A stretch of DNA of 26,296 nt from Bacillota bacterium (GCA_023443925.1 JAEZSL010000062.1:1-26296); one strand, 5' to 3'. Positions 6,497-15,092 are shown, numbered from the stretch's first letter. A program made the numbers and translations. The notes: generated by a model from the letters alone, not told the origin.

Positions 6497-8134
6497 TCAC
6501 ATACATTTCCTGATTCTCTCAGCAACACACCTATCTCCTAACACCTTGCTGATTTCCCAAATATCCGGTGCATTCATCCGACCGGTAATGGCTATTCTTA
6601 AGACATTCGTCAAATCAACTATACTTCCTTTATAGTCCCCGGGATGCTTTTTATACTCCTTCATATTAGAGGCATACCCCATTTGCTCTGTGATAAATTT
6701 TACTTGATTAAACCATGTATCTTTATCTTCGTTCACACTTACCTGATCTATATACTGCTTTAAAAACAATTTTCTATCTTCCGCTGAGACACTCTTTGGG
6801 AAATCCTCCTCCATTTTATAAGTTTCATCAAAATACATGGCTAAAAATTGACATGCCTGTTTCCAGTTTATTAAATCTTTTCTTACCTTATCTAAATTCC
6901 GTCCTATATTAAGTGCCTTGATAGTACGGTCCTTATTATCTCTTAAAATTTTTGAAAATTCTTTCTCCCATATATCTGTCCAATCCAAAAATCTATTATA
7001 AATATCTTCAGCGGTCATTTTACTTAAGATCTCTTTACTGATATCCTTCAATTTGTTTATATCAAATAACGCTCCGGAATTGCTCATTTTATCCAAAGAG
7101 AAAGGAAAATCTAAATAAGACCTATCTGCGTTTTTCATTTTCCATTCCTCAAAATTCGAATTCAATACTGTCAGCTGATAATTCCATACTGCTTCCGGTA
7201 TATATCCTTCTTCCTGATAATAAGATAACGCAAGTTCCGGATCTTTTCTCTTTGATAGTTTACGCTTTGAATTACCTTCCATTTTCATAAGTGTTGCAGT
7301 ATGACAATATACAGGTTTTTCCCAGCGGAAAACATCAAATAATTGAATATGCATCGGCAGTGAGGATAACCATTCTTCACCGCGAACCACATGGGTCGTG
7401 CGCATTACGTGATCATCTACAACATGGGCAAAATGATAGGTCGGAATACCATCTGATTTTAAGAGAATAAAATCCAGGGTATTTTGTGGCATATTGAGTT
7501 TACCTCTTATAGCATCCTGCACTGATATGATCACTGAGTCGTTAAAATCTGCTTTAAATCGAAGTACAAAAGAATGGCCAGATTTAATCCTTTCCTTAAT
7601 ATCTTCTGTGCTTAATGACCTGCAGGATGCCCATTCGCCATAATATCCAATGTTCTGCTTTAAGTTCATTTGTTGTTCTCTGACTGATGCTAAATCAGCT
7701 TCACAACAAAAACATGGATATGCCATACCTATCTCTACTAAATATTTGGCAAAGACTCGATATATATCCCTTCGCTGCCGCTGCCTATAAGGCCCATACT
7801 CTCCTTTGTCTCCATCTGTAACCGCACCTTCATCAAAATAAATTCCAAAATATCTTAAAGCCGTAATGATAATATCAACTGCACCTTGCACTTCTCTTTT
7901 ATTATCCGTGTCCTCAATTCGTAAATAGAACCTGCCATTACTTTGATGGGCTAACCTTTCTGCTATAATCGCATTATATAAATTACCCAGATGAATGAAG
8001 CCGGTTGGACTTGGTCCAATCCGCGTAACCTTTGCCTCCTCAGGTAAATCTCTTAACGGATATAGTTTTTCAATATCATCCGGAATTAATGTGACATCCG
8101 GAAATAGTAAATCTGCTAATTGTTTATTTAACAT
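6497..8134 (-). CDS. gltX: Glutamyl-tRNA synthetase (glutamate--tRNA ligase)
   Basis: A 545-residue class I synthetase that activates glutamate with ATP and loads tRNA-Glu (or also tRNA-Gln in organisms using GatCAB). The HIGH motif appears as GPSPTGFIHLGN (residues 40-51) and the KMSKS motif as KRKLSKRKDPE (about 290-300). The LRIEDTDNKREVQGA segment, the Cys cluster CFCC (141-144) and the GIPTYHFAHVVDDHVM segment are typical of GltX. The C-terminal helical anticodon region ends at RIRKCM. Length is slightly above the usual 480-510. Start ATG at 8134 has AAGGAG seven bases upstream. A T-box leader whose specifier is GAA precedes it and independently supports Glu specificity. An N-terminal extension of about 35 residues before the HIGH region is unusual for bacterial GltX. 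Confidence 0.92.
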   Translation of the reverse strand: MLNKQLADLLFPDVTLIPDDIEKLYPLRDLPEEAKVTRIGPSPTGFIHLGNLYNAIIAERLAHQSNGRFYLRIEDTDNKREVQGAVDIIITALRYFGIYFDEGAVTDGDKGEYGPYRQRQRRDIYRVFAKYLVEIGMAYPCFCCEADLASVREQQMNLKQNIGYYGEWASCRSLSTEDIKERIKSGHSFVLRFKADFNDSVIISVQDAIRGKLNMPQNTLDFILLKSDGIPTYHFAHVVDDHVMRTTHVVRGEEWLSSLPMHIQLFDVFRWEKPVYCHTATLMKMEGNSKRKLSKRKDPELALSYYQEEGYIPEAVWNYQLTVLNSNFEEWKMKNADRSYLDFPFSLDKMSNSGALFDINKLKDISKEILSKMTAEDIYNRFLDWTDIWEKEFSKILRDNKDRTIKALNIGRNLDKVRKDLINWKQACQFLAMYFDETYKMEEDFPKSVSAEDRKLFLKQYIDQVSVNEDKDTWFNQVKFITEQMGYASNMKEYKKHPGDYKGSIVDLTNVLRIAITGRMNAPDIWEISKVLGDRCVAERIRKCM

Positions 8135-8177
8135 ATCATTCTCCTTTCATAAAAAACCATTTAATTTACTATGCATT

Positions 8178-8468
8178 AAAAAAGCCCTAAGTTGATTTAT
8201 ATCAACTTAGGGCGAACATAAGTCCGTGCTGCCACCTAACTTCAAAGAAAATTCTTTGCTCTCATCCAGTACAGAAAATAAACGATACTGTTTTCCTTTT
8301 AACGGTGGAAACTCCGGTGCAACCTACTTAGTATCATCTGTTCAGTCCACAGCTCCGAGGCCTCTTCAATATTGATTAAGTAAAGACTTTCAGCTGAGGT
8401 AACCCTCTGTCTTCTCTCTGTGAACATAATTCAATATTTACTAATTCTCATCATTGCATTTAATTATT
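8178..8468 (-). promoter_or_regulatory. T-box riboswitch (tRNA-Glu, GAA specifier) with terminator
   Basis: On the minus strand: Stem I helix 8432-8438 / 8368-8374 (AATATTG/CAATATT). AGTA lies on the 5' side of the specifier loop (8439-8442), and GAA directly after the 3' helix strand (8367-8365) is the specifier codon. Then comes the AGAGAGAAGACAG distal region. The T-box sequence AGGTGGCAGCACGG (8237-8224) has a TGGC that would pair with a GCCA acceptor end, fitting G73 of tRNA-Glu. The leader ends in a perfect 13-bp terminator stem (8213-8201 / 8196-8184, loop of 4) followed by TTTTTT. Uncharged tRNA-Glu should favour the antiterminator and switch gltX on. Confidence 0.92.
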
Positions 8469-8474
8469 TTTCTA

Positions 8475-8503
8475 ATACTATCATAACATCTTTTTACAGT
8501 CAA
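8475..8503 (-). promoter_or_regulatory. Promoter of the gltX T-box transcript
   Basis: TTGACT (8503-8498) and TAGTAT (8480-8475), spacer 17, placed about 10-20 bases upstream of the T-box Stem I. Confidence 0.7.
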
Positions 8504-8521
8504 GTATATTTTTTGCCCTGA

Positions 8522-9079
8522 CTATACCCATCCAAAGCATTGAAACTGTTTATTATAGTCTACTTCATATATCTGGCAATGTTCGATTAATCCTACACCT
8601 GCATATCTTCGAATCACTCCACCATGTGCAACAACAATAATCTTATCATATTTTAAATCATAATATTTATCTAAAACTGGTTTACTCCTTTTTATTATTT
8701 CTTGTATGGTTTCCCACTTCCTGGCTTCACCCTCCGGATATTCACCAAAATATTTTAAAAATTCCTTATGTAATGCTTTATTCTCTGCTTCTCCTTTTAC
8801 CTGGAAGGTTTTATCCGGAATAAATTCATGCAGATCAACTTCAACTTTTAAATCTAAACCTATGTTTTTAGATATTATGGCTGCTGTCTGAAGTGCACGT
8901 GTGTAGGGTGAAGAAATAATTAATTGACATTTATGTAACTGTATATTTTTCGATATCTGCTCTGCCTGCAAAATTCCTAATTCTGATAGCGGCGCCATAT
9001 CTCGTCCTTGTCCGATAAAACCTCGCTCATCTACTAGAGATTTATCCGGTTCTCCGTGCCTGATAAATATTATTTTCAT
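8522..9079 (-). CDS. Histidine phosphatase family protein (phosphoglycerate-mutase-like)
   Basis: A 185-residue member of histidine phosphatase clan branch 1. The catalytic RHGE is at residues 8-11 (FIRHGEPD). The second basic and acidic positions are seen in SSPYTRALQTA and EVDLHEF, and the second catalytic His in VVAHGGVIRRY. These enzymes remove phosphate via a phospho-His intermediate from sugar phosphates, cobalamin precursors or other small molecules; no cobalamin or glycolysis genes nearby indicate which. GTG at 9091 is also in frame, but the AAGGAG abuts it; ATG at 9079, 11 bases after that site, is preferred. Confidence 0.85.
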   Translation of the reverse strand: MKIIFIRHGEPDKSLVDERGFIGQGRDMAPLSELGILQAEQISKNIQLHKCQLIISSPYTRALQTAAIISKNIGLDLKVEVDLHEFIPDKTFQVKGEAENKALHKEFLKYFGEYPEGEARKWETIQEIIKRSKPVLDKYYDLKYDKIIVVAHGGVIRRYAGVGLIEHCQIYEVDYNKQFQCFGWV

Positions 9080-9121
9080 TCGTTGCTGCACTCCTTATAT
9101 ATCAGTTTTTATATCTAAACT

Positions 9122-9342
9122 CTACTACCTTAATACGATGAGAGTACCTCTCTTATCCCCTAACCTGCCAATAGGGGTACTGAAAAGACGACGAATTATA
9201 CATGCTTCCGGTTAATATGCCGGTTTGAAACTATGTTGCACCCATATCTCTGGCATAAGGCGTTAAAATTGTTCCAGAAATATAAGTACCCAGGACCAGA
9301 AAGAAAGGTTGAGATTAAAACATATAAAAATGATTTCAGCAT
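9122..9342 (-). pseudogene. Frameshifted N-terminal remnant of an MFS transporter
   Basis: From ATG at 9342, preceded by AGGAG, one frame reads MLKSFLYVLISTFLSG. A shifted frame then reads LVLGTYISGTILTPYARDM and stops at TAG. A further frame gives the pieces RLFSTPIGRLGDKRGTLIVLR before two stops near 9122-9127. Joined, these give TM1, the loop, TM2 and the conserved GRLGDKRG loop (the G...DR.GRR MFS signature) of a major facilitator transporter. The remaining ten or so helices are absent. It is a dead gene with at least two frameshifts and a large 3' deletion. Confidence 0.7.
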
Positions 9343-9388
9343 CTATATAATCTCCTGTTTTTATATGGAACGCCACTTACACTAATTA

Positions 9389-10453
9389 TTATTTATAATA
9401 GCATGATGGAATCCAATTGGAATCTTCTTTTAATTCAACTATTACCGGCCCTTTAATATACAGCGATTCTTGAGTGTCTTCATTAAATATTATTATAAAC
9501 CGGCTGCAAAAAAGCTGCTGCCCATATTTATTCATATTCATCGGATCATAGCCACATATATAACCTTTGATAAAAACTTTTTCTCTTGGTATTTTAAAAA
9601 AATCCTGGAATGTCGTTTTTATAGTTGCTAGATGTTGATTTATTAGCTTTGTAATAATAGTATCCTTCGTTCTGAAAACAACTGCTTTTACTTCAATCTT
9701 ACTTACAAATAATTGAAAAACTGTTTCTTGTGTTTTACCAATTTTATGTAATATATTAACATCAGAATCAGAAATGGTTAGCATCAATACGACGCCAGAA
9801 TAATATGAAATTTTTCTTATATCAAACATGGCTTCTGATTTTTCTTTTAAGCAATTAATATAATAGTGAATTTTAATTCTGAATTTATCTTCATTTATCT
9901 GTTTTAATGCTGATAAACTGGCGTACTCCGCCATTCCTTCCAGGGTCTCGGTTAGATATTCATTATATATTGCATTTCCATATAAATGTTCACGTTGCTT
10001 TCGTAAAAAAGCAAACTGGAATAATAGTTTCGACTTCTGCTGCACCTTATTTGTCATATACGCTTTTGCCAATAGAATATTCTCCATATATTTTATGGCG
10101 AAATTTCCTGCATTTATTGGGTAATTCAAAATCTCCAGATTATTGGGATATCTCATTTCTCCTGCTTCCAGCTGAAATGCATGGAACATTTCATGAACAA
10201 TTCCTGCAGCCAATTCTTCTGCATCTTCTTTTTCATCTAAGCTGACAAACCATATTGCTAAATAACCACCATTCCAAGCAATACTGGTATTTCCAAGAAA
10301 TTCATGCGTATAGGGAATCTCCTCTGATTCTAACCATACGGTTTCCTCATTATAGAGAGCATATGGATATCGGTGGAAACCCTCCCAGATTTCATTCCAC
10401 TTTATTTCGTTTAATATTTTATCAATCCTCTGATATAGATTTCTCATTCCCAT
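9389..10453 (-). CDS. Putative zincin metallopeptidase (HEMFH)
   Basis: A 354-residue protein I cannot place in a named family. It carries AAGIVHEMFHAFQLE, an HExxH zinc site at residues 87-91, and about 80 residues later ETLEGMAEYAS (172-178), which resembles the downstream Glu helix of gluzincins ('E..AEY'). Together they suggest a Zn-dependent peptidase of the MA clan. No signal peptide or transmembrane segment is visible, so it is probably cytoplasmic. GGAGG lies 4 bases before ATG 10453 and 10 bases before an ATG two codons on (10447); either is possible. It lies about 100 bases downstream of the MerR-like gene on the same strand. Confidence 0.65.
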   Translation of the reverse strand: MGMRNLYQRIDKILNEIKWNEIWEGFHRYPYALYNEETVWLESEEIPYTHEFLGNTSIAWNGGYLAIWFVSLDEKEDAEELAAGIVHEMFHAFQLEAGEMRYPNNLEILNYPINAGNFAIKYMENILLAKAYMTNKVQQKSKLLFQFAFLRKQREHLYGNAIYNEYLTETLEGMAEYASLSALKQINEDKFRIKIHYYINCLKEKSEAMFDIRKISYYSGVVLMLTISDSDVNILHKIGKTQETVFQLFVSKIEVKAVVFRTKDTIITKLINQHLATIKTTFQDFFKIPREKVFIKGYICGYDPMNMNKYGQQLFCSRFIIIFNEDTQESLYIKGPVIVELKEDSNWIPSCYYK

Positions 10454-10552
10454 TATACCTCCATCCCTTATCTAAATAAAAGTATAATCGTTAATGTAAA
10501 ACGGATCAATTTGAAATAATAGTTGTTTTTCATATATGTCGGAAAGCGTAGA

Positions 10553-11023
10553 TTATATATTTTCGATAGTATCGTTTGCTTCATCTAATACAATAAGTAT
10601 CCTTGTTACCTGTTCTCTCCGGCCACTAATTATAATTCTGGCAATTTTTATTTTTTTATCATAGTTATAATAAAAATTAATATCACTCATTTGATTTTCA
10701 GTCATTTCTTTTAGTATTGTATCAGATATTGCTTCCGCGTGATCCAAACTATTAACCGGATAATCCAAAATAGTACACATGTAATTTCTATTTTTCTTTT
10801 TGTTTATAATAAAATCCCTGATTATGGACTCGGCTTTTGTCTGAATACTTTGTTTGACATAATCCTGTGCCAGGAACCTCCCCAGCTCCTCTTCTGTGAA
10901 CATCCATATCCCGCCGTCCTTTTTACCATGTAAAAAGCCGTTTTTAATATAGGTACGGATTGTTCTGTCCGTTAAGCCCGTTATTTGTGCTATATCATTT
11001 ATGATATAATAGTCTTTTTTCAT
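10553..11023 (-). CDS. MerR/excisionase-like HTH DNA-binding protein
   Basis: A 156-residue protein beginning MKKDYYIINDIAQITGLTDRTIRTYIKNGFL, a winged MerR-like helix-turn-helix, then MFTEEELGRFLAQDYV, the usual wing plus helix. The remaining 90 residues (SIIRDFIINKKKNRNY..., then ISDTILKEMTENQMSDINFYYNYDKK) form a domain I do not recognise. The frame is open for 75 more codons to 11248, but the ATG at 11023 has GGGAGG 11 bases upstream and begins the domain, so it is chosen. It may control the metallopeptidase downstream. Confidence 0.7.
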   Translation of the reverse strand: MKKDYYIINDIAQITGLTDRTIRTYIKNGFLHGKKDGGIWMFTEEELGRFLAQDYVKQSIQTKAESIIRDFIINKKKNRNYMCTILDYPVNSLDHAEAISDTILKEMTENQMSDINFYYNYDKKIKIARIIISGRREQVTRILIVLDEANDTIENI

Positions 11024-11445
11024 TTTATATAATTCCTCCCACAAAATCAGCCATGAATGCAGAATTATAATCTGGTATAAAAAGCAAACATTAACAGATT
11101 TTCTTTTGGTGCCTATAATTACAATACCTATGATAATGCAACATCCAATAACTCCTGGTTTTACTAATACCCGTTCCCTTTCAATGATTCTAAAAGAGAG
11201 GACGCTATTGTTAAATAAAATAATACTATAAAATTGGTAAGCGCTCAATATTTTTTTCCATTTTTTGCTTCTACATCAAACTTAGTTGTATTGATAAAGT
11301 CAATCCGGTTTACAGCAAGACAGATTACTGTTAAAATATGATAAAATTTTACCAATTAAACACAACTATTATGAACCAAACCGTAAACCTATGACAATTA
11401 TATATGAGAGATAAAACTATAATATCACAGGAAAGGGGGCGAAAA
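11024..11445. other. Divergent intergenic region between HTH gene and sigma operon
   Basis: About 420 bases without a credible gene. It must hold the promoters of the two divergent transcripts. GGTTTAC (near 11309) and GTAAACC (near 11384) form a widely spaced inverted repeat. I could not name a convincing ECF-type promoter or -35/-10 pair. The minus frame from 11248 is open and hydrophobic, but has no ribosome site at its start. Confidence 0.4.
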
Positions 11446-11979
11446 ATGACTATTCATGAATTAAGTGAATTGGTTGAGTCACACGGGAGAGAAATATATG
11501 GATTCTGCTATAAATTAACTCAAAACAAAGCCGATGCAGATGATCTGTATCAGGAAACCTTTTTAAAAGCTACAGAATTCTGCCATAAAATCGACTCTAA
11601 TAGAAATCCGAAAGGGTATCTAATAACCATTACACTTGGTATTTATAAAAATAATCGTAGAAAATTCGCCTGGCGTCAAAGAATAGCACCTTCCAAGGAG
11701 TGGGTGGATGATTGGGAGGAGGAACCCCTGAATAACAGTGAGCTGCCTGAAGATATCGTTGTAAGAAACGAGCAAAAACGCCTGATTCAGGAAGCAACGA
11801 ATTCATTAACAGAAAAATTACGCATACCATTATACTTGTACTACACTGCAGATTTTTCTGTGGAGCAAATTGCCGGAGCCTTAAAGATTCCAGTTGGCAC
11901 CGTAAAAAGCAGACTTTTCAAAGCCCGGAAAGTATTAAAAAAGATTATGGAGGATAACGAATATGAAAAAATTGGATAA
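11446..11979 (+). CDS. ECF RNA polymerase sigma factor (sigma-70 family)
   Basis: A 177-residue extracytoplasmic-function sigma factor. Region 2 is seen in EIYGFCYKLTQNKADADDLYQETFLKA (about 16-42) and region 4 in LTEKLRIPLYLYYTADFSVEQIAGALKIPVGTVKSRLFKARKVLKKIM, the latter with the canonical 'V.GTVKSRL.RAR..L' recognition helix. It would direct polymerase to a stress regulon. An upstream in-frame ATG at 11404 lacks a ribosome site; ATG at 11446 has AGGGGGCGAAAA before it. It overlaps the next gene by 17 bases, so the two are probably translationally coupled. Confidence 0.9.
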   Translation: MTIHELSELVESHGREIYGFCYKLTQNKADADDLYQETFLKATEFCHKIDSNRNPKGYLITITLGIYKNNRRKFAWRQRIAPSKEWVDDWEEEPLNNSELPEDIVVRNEQKRLIQEATNSLTEKLRIPLYLYYTADFSVEQIAGALKIPVGTVKSRLFKARKVLKKIMEDNEYEKIG

Positions 11980-13096
11980 CTTTGACGAACTGTTATTTAA
12001 TGCCCTCGCACCCACTGAAATACCTGATCCGGTACTGAATATGAACATTCGAAAGCATTTAGCTGAAAAAAATAAGCTCCGTTCTAAGAAGATAAAAATT
12101 CCTGTTTTAGCAGCTGCAATACTAGGTATTGTGATGATGTTATCAGTAACGGTTTTAGCGGCAAGGGTATTATTAAATCCTAAACAGGTAGCAGAGCAAT
12201 TATTTGAAGACAAGCTCGCTGCTGCCTTTGAAAGTAATGACGCAATACGGATTAATGAAACCATTGAATCAAATGATTATAGCATTACATTACTTGGTAT
12301 TGTTTCAGGCCAGTCACTTCAAAGTGATCATTCTTTTTTTGATAAAACAAATGCAGACAAAACTTACGCGGTCGTTTCTATCGCGAAAAAAGATGGAAGT
12401 AAAATACCTGACTTTAACTATTTAACAAAAACTGAGAGAGAATTGTATCAATTTTATATCGCTCCTCTTATTAATGGTCAAAAGCCCTGGCAAAACTTTT
12501 TTAATTATGCTATGGCAACCATCACCATTATTCGGGATGGAGTTCTTTATACACTTGTTGAATGTGATAATCTGGAAGTTTTTGCTGACCGGGGTGTTTA
12601 TCTCGGTGTGAACAAAGGTAACTATTTTGAATCTGATACTTTTAATTATGATAAAAAAACAGGTAGAATCAGCACGAATCCCAACAACCATGAAACCCAC
12701 GCTCTGTTTCAGTTACCCCTTGATTTAACCAAAGCAGACCATGTTAAAGCCCAGGTTTTTATTTTAAAACAACAATTAGTTGACCTGACAAAGCCTTATG
12801 ACCCGGAAACTTCCGTGGATTATGCAAATGCAATAGAAACCGGTGAAATCATTCCCGCCTCTGAAAAAGTTGTTTCCTATGATTCTTATGGTTTGCTCTA
12901 TTATGAATATGAAGGAGACTATACCTCCGGCAGAGTTGAGGATTTCTTTCCGGAGGGGCAAACCGGGCTGTCTGATTATATACTGCCAATTGTAGATGAT
13001 GATTTTACCATTCGAAGAGCCATTCGTTTTTCCATGGAATCAGACGGAACTATTACCGGAATGGTGTATGAACTAGGGTGGTTATTTGGCCGGTAA
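11963..13096 (+). CDS. Membrane-anchored probable anti-sigma factor
   Basis: A 377-residue protein with a 45-residue cytoplasmic N-terminus (MKKLDNFDELLFNALAPTEIP...), one transmembrane helix at about 46-68, and a long extracytoplasmic domain. The N-terminal helix, single membrane segment and position directly behind an ECF sigma gene are typical of anti-sigma factors, including the DUF4179-type group of Firmicutes. GGAGG lies nine bases before its ATG, inside the sigma coding sequence. The outer domain contains no enzyme motif I recognise; it may sense an envelope signal. Function is inferred mainly from context. Confidence 0.7.
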   Translation: MKKLDNFDELLFNALAPTEIPDPVLNMNIRKHLAEKNKLRSKKIKIPVLAAAILGIVMMLSVTVLAARVLLNPKQVAEQLFEDKLAAAFESNDAIRINETIESNDYSITLLGIVSGQSLQSDHSFFDKTNADKTYAVVSIAKKDGSKIPDFNYLTKTERELYQFYIAPLINGQKPWQNFFNYAMATITIIRDGVLYTLVECDNLEVFADRGVYLGVNKGNYFESDTFNYDKKTGRISTNPNNHETHALFQLPLDLTKADHVKAQVFILKQQLVDLTKPYDPETSVDYANAIETGEIIPASEKVVSYDSYGLLYYEYEGDYTSGRVEDFFPEGQTGLSDYILPIVDDDFTIRRAIRFSMESDGTITGMVYELGWLFGR

Positions 13097-13099
13097 ACA

Positions 13100-13165
13100 G
13101 GTGCCCTTTTCTCTATTTGCATTGAATAGTACCCTATTGATTATAATAGGGCACCATTCCTTATT
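13100..13165 (+). terminator. Terminator after the sigma/anti-sigma operon
   Basis: Compact stem CCCTAT (13132-13137) / ATAGGG (13146-13151), which may extend as GGTGCCCT (13100-13107) / AGGGCACC (13148-13155), followed by ATTCCTTATTTATG. The T-tract is modest. Confidence 0.5.
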
Positions 13166-13267
13166 TATGTTATTGTTAACCAGGCTTAATGTAAATAAAT
13201 ATATGTTGTAACCTTTTTTCTTCTAAACTAACACGGACTTACTGTAACAGATCACTGGATGAAACTA

Positions 13268-13504
13268 TTATGCTTCTACTTTGAAAAGCATAGGAGAAAA
13301 GCTTGGTCCAGGCATGAATCCCAGCTTACTATATAGTCTTTCGGCAGGATTACCTTCCGTAACAAATAAGCGCATAGCCTGGACATTATTCTTTTGTTTA
13401 GCAATCGTTAATGCACGCCTAATCATAGCTGCAGCAAGGCCACGGTCTTTAGATTCAGTTACTTTTTCAATATATAAATCATACCGTTTATCATATTGGA
13501 CCAC
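13268..13504 (-). pseudogene. C-terminal half of a GNAT acetyltransferase
   Basis: 78 residues holding only the acetyl-CoA half of a GNAT protein: TESKDRGLAAAMIRRAL (R/Q-x-x-G-x-A site) and EGNPAERLYSKLGFMPGP. The N-terminal substrate-binding half is missing. The first usable codon is GTG at 13504, adjoining the stop of the DUF3021-like gene, and there is no good ribosome site. It is probably a truncated relic, although a product could be made by read-through from the operon upstream. Confidence 0.65.
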
Positions 13505-13505
13505 C

Positions 13506-13940
13506 TTATACCGACTGGCCCTTTTTCTTCTTAATATTTATCAATAATCTGTTTTGCTTTCTTACTTCGAATCTTAAGCAGATATAGTAAATAACCGCAC
13601 CGATAATATAAGGTATTGAAAAGGACAAAGTCATATCTTTATAGCCGTCCGGATGTATATCCACGAAAAATGAAGCAATCCATAATGAAATGACTATGAT
13701 CGCAACAGCAATCACATATTGTAAAATAATCATTGTAAGCGGAGAAAATCTTTCAAACCTATAATGTTGTGATAGCACACCGACTCCTAATATACTTAAG
13801 ATCAGAAAAAGGAACATATTTAATTGAGTAGGGTTCATTTCACTTTTATAAATAATTTCAAAAATTGTTGAAGTTACAGACACTACCGTATAAGTGATAC
13901 AAATAATAGGAATAACATTTCTTTTATTTATCAACTTCAT
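13506..13940 (-). CDS. DUF3021-like membrane protein
   Basis: A 144-residue protein with four predicted membrane helices (about 10-30, 42-58, 70-93, 106-124) and a basic C-terminal tail (KKKKGQSV). The size, helix pattern and immediate linkage to a LytTR-domain protein match the DUF3021 family, which is normally coupled to a LytTR regulator and thought to hold it at the membrane. Its ATG at 13940 has GGGAGGG seven bases upstream and overlaps the LytTR gene by 17 bases, suggesting translational coupling. Confidence 0.75.
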   Translation of the reverse strand: MKLINKRNVIPIICITYTVVSVTSTIFEIIYKSEMNPTQLNMFLFLILSILGVGVLSQHYRFERFSPLTMIILQYVIAVAIIVISLWIASFFVDIHPDGYKDMTLSFSIPYIIGAVIYYICLRFEVRKQNRLLINIKKKKGQSV

Positions 13941-14397
13941 TTTGAAACCCTCCCTGATTCATAGTTTTAAGGAATAAATTGAATTTTGATTTATAGCTCC
14001 TGTTTATCTGCACCTTTTCTCCATTGTCTAGCAGGGCAGTAACTTTCATATTCAATTCAGATTTCAAAGAATTAATTTTATAAACATTTAAAATAGTTGA
14101 TTTATTGACTCTGATAAAACCATATTCAAAATAGGCGTTTTCAAAATCTGCTAACCGTATTTCAACCTTTAAAACATCATGTTCTAAACAGGCAAATGTT
14201 TTTTTATCTACTGACTCAAAATAGTAAACATCATTTAACGAAAAAATAACTTCGTTATCTTCCGACTTTCCAACCAACCTATGATTATTTTTCCTCAATA
14301 AACCCAATAAATCGCTGACTTCTTTTGTCTTCTTTCTATAATAGAAATCAATTCGATCTTCACTAATATCTGCTTGTAAATATTCACTTATTTTCAA
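13924..14397 (-). CDS. LytTR-type DNA-binding regulator without receiver domain
   Basis: About 157 residues. The C-terminal two thirds is a LytTR domain: IFSLNDVYYFESVDKKTFAC, LADFENAYFEYGFIRVNKSTILNVYKI and GEKVQINRSYKSKF, the last being the usual recognition and 'v..sr.y...f' segments. It has no receiver domain, as in the LytTR regulatory systems in which a membrane inhibitor partners the regulator. TTG at 14403 is in frame but only about 3 bases from AAAGGAGG; TTG at 14397 has 9-base spacing and gives MKISEYLQ, so it is preferred. It sits between a membrane protein and the DUF3021-like gene. Confidence 0.82.
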   Translation of the reverse strand: MKISEYLQADISEDRIDFYYRKKTKEVSDLLGLLRKNNHRLVGKSEDNEVIFSLNDVYYFESVDKKTFACLEHDVLKVEIRLADFENAYFEYGFIRVNKSTILNVYKINSLKSELNMKVTALLDNGEKVQINRSYKSKFNLFLKTMNQGGFQNEVDK

Positions 14398-14422
14398 CCG
14401 CAACCCCCTCCTTTAGGGGATA

Positions 14423-15067
14423 TTATAACATGAACATAAACGCAATAGCTATATAAGAATATTTAATGTCCTTGTTTAATACAAGATAAATACAACCAAA
14501 TAAAAGAGATTGAATACAGGCATAAATACCAGTTGCCATTCCTTTTGTCAATATATGAATAATTCCCCAAGTCAGAGCTAGGAGTAAGGCTCCAAACGGT
14601 ATGTGATTCGTATTTTTAAACCATTTTTCAAATGCCGTCTGCCCATGTACAATTATCAACAGGATAAGCAAACTTTCAACAGCATAATAAATGTACTGTA
14701 CAATAAATTTAACAATCCCAATATTAGATAATTCAATTGCCGGTTTAAATCCATTCCAGGTTATAGAAGTATAAACAATTGATATTATCATTATCGCTCC
14801 AGCCATAAACCAATTTATTTTTTTGATTTTTGAGCGGATTTTTATCGATTGCTTCATTAGTACATATCCAATTCCACCCCAGAGCAGACAGGTAATACTC
14901 CAATGTATGACATGTTGTTTAATTGTCCAATTTCCATTAGGAACACCCCAAAAACTGGTTTCTATCATCAGCAGCAAAATCTCTAAACCCAAGCCACCAA
15001 AGGCATAAAGAGCATAACCTAAATAATCCATTGCCGTCTTTTCTTTTCTCAAAATATTTTCTTTCAT
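14423..15067 (-). CDS. Polytopic membrane protein, distantly CPBP-like
   Basis: A 214-residue protein with about six or seven hydrophobic helices. Segments such as FGALLLALTWGIIHILTKG and CIQSLLFGCIYLVLNKDIKYSYIAIAF recall the C-terminal helices of CPBP (Abi) intramembrane proteases. However, the EExxxR motif is not visible and only one candidate His is, so protease activity is doubtful. AGAGGA lies eight bases before ATG at 15067. It is first in the operon with the LytTR and DUF3021-like genes and is the likely effector of that unit. Confidence 0.6.
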   Translation of the reverse strand: MKENILRKEKTAMDYLGYALYAFGGLGLEILLLMIETSFWGVPNGNWTIKQHVIHWSITCLLWGGIGYVLMKQSIKIRSKIKKINWFMAGAIMIISIVYTSITWNGFKPAIELSNIGIVKFIVQYIYYAVESLLILLIIVHGQTAFEKWFKNTNHIPFGALLLALTWGIIHILTKGMATGIYACIQSLLFGCIYLVLNKDIKYSYIAIAFMFML

Positions 15068-15092
15068 AATCTATTCCTCTCTTTCTGCCCTA

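Noticed and set aside
11024..11248. 75-residue N-terminal extension of the HTH protein
   Set aside because: No ribosome site at its start; the HTH domain begins at the ATG with GGGAGG upstream.
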